DNA of 41,144 bases, taken from positions 1 through 41,144 of the forward strand of contig JACPCK010000041.1 of the NCBI GenBank assembly GCA_016179845.1. Direction: 5' to 3'. Under the pieces are notes generated by a model. That model made no database searches and was not told the origin of the DNA. It saw only the letters and a program-made list of their open reading frames with translations. The stretch is from Chloroflexota bacterium (GTDB taxonomy: Bacteria; Chloroflexota; Dehalococcoidia; Lucifugimonadales; JACPCK01). Made by a program: the position numbers and the translations under genes. Shown here piece by piece: positions 39,611 to 41,144 of this stretch (position 1 is its first letter; each line of letters starts with the position of its first letter).

Positions 39611-40846
39611 CTACTTTGAAGTGTACTTAAAATTCACGTTATGTTGTTCAGCAGGAAGCTGATAACCGTCACTCTCGAATGGATAAGCAAGCACCCCGCT
39701 GGGAAAACTCGCATTAGGACCATAACTTTTCCAATAGAAGAACGAGGCTGCTTGTACCCAATGAAGATAGCGGTTTCCCTTTTGAACGGTCGGATTCTCT
39801 GATGTATCTGATACTTTGAAGCAAAAGTCAGCAAAAGAGTGGGTACCAACACTACCAGCAAATCCAATGAGTTCCCCGCGTCTTACCGTATATCCGATTA
39901 GAGCCTGGCATGCACCTGCGTTACCCTGTTCTGGGATCACAGAATCATTGAATGCAAAGAAGAGGTGTCCCTGGGCTTGAACAGTACCGACCCATTCTTC
40001 ACGTTCACCACAATCTGGGTTTTGATAGTGTCCGAGCAACAGTGGCGAGCTGTATAAGTGGTAGACATAGATTATCATGCCCGGCCAATCAGGACTAGCC
40101 GACTCGAAGGTTAACCCCAAATCATGGAATGGAACGGTTCTCTGTCCATTCTGAACCCGATATTTGGCATTGCGATTATCAAAGCCCACCAACACCATAT
40201 CAATAGGCGCAAGTACTGGCGTTCCGTGAACTCCAAGTTCGAATGTTGTGCCAAAGTGAGTGGCGTAGGGTGGCCAATCTGGACGACCGCCAAGTTTGGG
40301 GCCAAGCGTAATCACATTGGGGTCAGAACCTGTGCCGAATACTTCCGGATGAGTATTGATGCCTACCATATTGGGTGGCGGTGAAGTGATAGCGGATGCG
40401 CTCGTATCAGGGACGCCCCAAATAGGTCTGATCGTTGGTGTAGGAGTAGGCACTGGTGTCGCTTTGGGCGCAAGGGTTGGTTCAGGACTAGGAATTGCCG
40501 CGGGAGTATTAGTAGGTGCATAAGTGGCAGTAGGAGCAGAGGTAGGCGTGGGAGCAGGAATCGGCGTTGCGGTCGGAGTCGCCGTAGGTGTTGGCGTGGG
40601 TGTGGGTATGGGTATGGGTGTCGGCGTAGGCTGAGGCGTGGCCGTGGGCGTCGGTGTGGCCCTGGGGGCAATTGTTGGTGTCGGTTTATGTGTAGGCGTG
40701 GGCGTCGCCGTAGGGGTTGCCGTCGGGATGGCTGTCAATGCTGCTGCCACGCCTGCCCGTACTGTGGAGGGAGTATCCTGGGCTGGCTGACAAGCGGCTA
40801 GTGCCAGGAGCAACCAGGTAGCTAGGACCAGCGTTTTGACCTTCAT
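39611..40846 (-). CDS. Lipoprotein with Thr-Pro linker and degenerate M23-like domain
   Basis: A 411-aa lipoprotein. The start at 40846 gives the signal MKVKTLVLATWLLLALAAC. Next come about 110 residues of Thr/Pro/Ala repeats (TPTPTPTAT...), a cell-wall spanning linker. The C-terminal 250 residues recall the M23/LytM fold: HFGTTFELGVHGTPVLAPIDMVLVGF, YVYHLYS and GELIGFAGSVGTHSFADFCFKV. In active M23 enzymes the last motif carries HxH, which here is FCF, so zinc binding is doubtful. Base composition is clearly lower in GC than the his operon, and the gene follows an IS fragment, both signs of transfer. Confidence 0.7.
   Translation of the reverse strand: MKVKTLVLATWLLLALAACQPAQDTPSTVRAGVAAALTAIPTATPTATPTPTHKPTPTIAPRATPTPTATPQPTPTPIPIPTPTPTPTATPTATPIPAPTPTSAPTATYAPTNTPAAIPSPEPTLAPKATPVPTPTPTIRPIWGVPDTSASAITSPPPNMVGINTHPEVFGTGSDPNVITLGPKLGGRPDWPPYATHFGTTFELGVHGTPVLAPIDMVLVGFDNRNAKYRVQNGQRTVPFHDLGLTFESASPDWPGMIIYVYHLYSSPLLLGHYQNPDCGEREEWVGTVQAQGHLFFAFNDSVIPEQGNAGACQALIGYTVRRGELIGFAGSVGTHSFADFCFKVSDTSENPTVQKGNRYLHWVQAASFFYWKSYGPNASFPSGVLAYPFESDGYQLPAEQHNVNFKYTSK
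40440..40740 (-). repeat. Low-complexity Thr-Pro coding repeat
   Basis: About 300 bases of imperfect six-base units (GGCGTx/GGTGTx on the + strand) that encode the Thr-Pro linker of the lipoprotein. Such tracts are prone to length change and to assembly collapse. Confidence 0.75.
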
Positions 40847-41090
40847 AGCACTGTCAGCGAGACTCTGGAACGTAGGCAACCCCTAGCTTGCGGGCTTCAC
40901 GCCAGAGGAGTAGGCGCCTCCCTCGTTCATCCAAGCAAGGCCCACATGCAGGACATAGGCTACCTACAGCTACGAAACGTTGCCCGTAGGTGTGCTTAGG
41001 CTGTGGATTGCCTGCAGGGGGAGCAATCCTCGGTTGGACATATAGTTTAGGGTATAGTCGCAAAAGAGCCACCTGTGGGAGAATGGTGGC

Positions 41091-41144
41091 ATGGGAGAGA
41101 AGATCAGATGCCCTCGGTGCCAACACACCAAGAGCTGGAGGGTC
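41091..41144 (+). CDS. Start of a zinc-ribbon protein, cut by the right edge
   Basis: Eighteen codons, MGEKIRCPRCQHTKSWRV, from an ATG at 41091. CPRCQH at the N-terminus is typical of the zinc ribbon of IS1/IS1595-type transposases and of some regulators. Too short to decide. The 240 bases before it contain no convincing gene. Confidence 0.4.
   Translation, partial: MGEKIRCPRCQHTKSWRV

Noticed and set aside
40440-40740. Possible CRISPR or tandem-repeat array
   Set aside because: The repeats are six-base, imperfect and in frame with a Thr-Pro linker; there are no spacers of uniform length and no cas genes.
40854-41126. A 90-codon frame on the - strand with CPACGPC
   Set aside because: No ribosome site and no family resemblance outside the short Cys stretch; it overlaps the likely start of the + strand zinc-ribbon gene.

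Overview
The window is GC-rich DNA that looks like a single bacterial contig with densely packed genes, many ATGA start/stop overlaps and frequent GTG/TTG starts. My best guess is an uncultured Chloroflexota (Dehalococcoidia-like) bacterium. That guess rests on the general look of the proteins (His-operon proteins, many small lipoproteins, cupredoxin/CopA island) and not on a marker gene; there is no rRNA here.

Layout. (1) 1-4.7 kb, + strand: an MFS exporter running in from the left edge, then a lactate-utilisation operon lutA-lutB-lutC. lutB has lost half of one [4Fe-4S] motif, and a Phd/RelE-type toxin-antitoxin pair sits inside the 3' end of lutC. (2) 4.8-6.2 kb, - strand: a YraQ/ArsP-type permease with a Cys-rich motif. 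(3) 6.6-18.8 kb, - strand: a metal (most likely copper) homeostasis island. It reads, in transcription order, response regulator, sensor kinase, YHS protein, methyltransferase; then cupredoxin, CsoR-like repressor, CopA ATPase, a chain of small metal-binding proteins with His/Met/Cys-rich tails, Lgt, a 31-residue lipopeptide, a second cupredoxin, CcdA and a 37-residue protein. An OmpR-type direct-repeat operator with a well-placed -10 box lies in front of the first cupredoxin. (4) 19.0-20.1 kb, +: a membrane protein fusing PepSY-like periplasmic repeats to a two-heme transmembrane domain. (5) 20.3-26.3 kb: a thioredoxin-fold protein whose reading frame is interrupted by TGA exactly at the first Cys of the CxxC site and followed by a SECIS-like hairpin (probable selenoprotein); a membrane protein with a 26-residue repeat; a HExxH protease; a large lipoprotein; and GC-rich palindromic repeats between them. 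(6) 26.3-32.6 kb: two tRNA-Ser genes around an alpha/beta hydrolase, glmU, a CNNM/CorC-type protein, a bidirectional terminator, a collagen-like lipoprotein, a CPA2 antiporter, tRNA-Arg and tRNA-Pro. (7) 32.6-38.9 kb, +: a histidine operon hisZ-hisG-(phospholipase-like)-hisD-hisC-hisB with a clear promoter. (8) 39.0-41.1 kb: a broken IS3 element, a Thr-Pro-rich lipoprotein with a degenerate M23-like domain in lower-GC DNA, and the first codons of a zinc-ribbon protein at the right edge.

How the parts fit. The two-component system, CsoR-like protein, CopA and the two cupredoxins would sense and export copper. Lgt, the lipopeptide and CcdA would supply lipidation and thiol/copper chemistry at the outer face of the membrane. 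The strongest new observations are the probable Sec thioredoxin, the toxin-antitoxin insertion in lutC with duplicated lutC tail, the CsoR-like repressor lacking two of three canonical ligands, the coupled mini-lipoprotein next to Lgt, and the period-26 Cys/Trp repeat protein.
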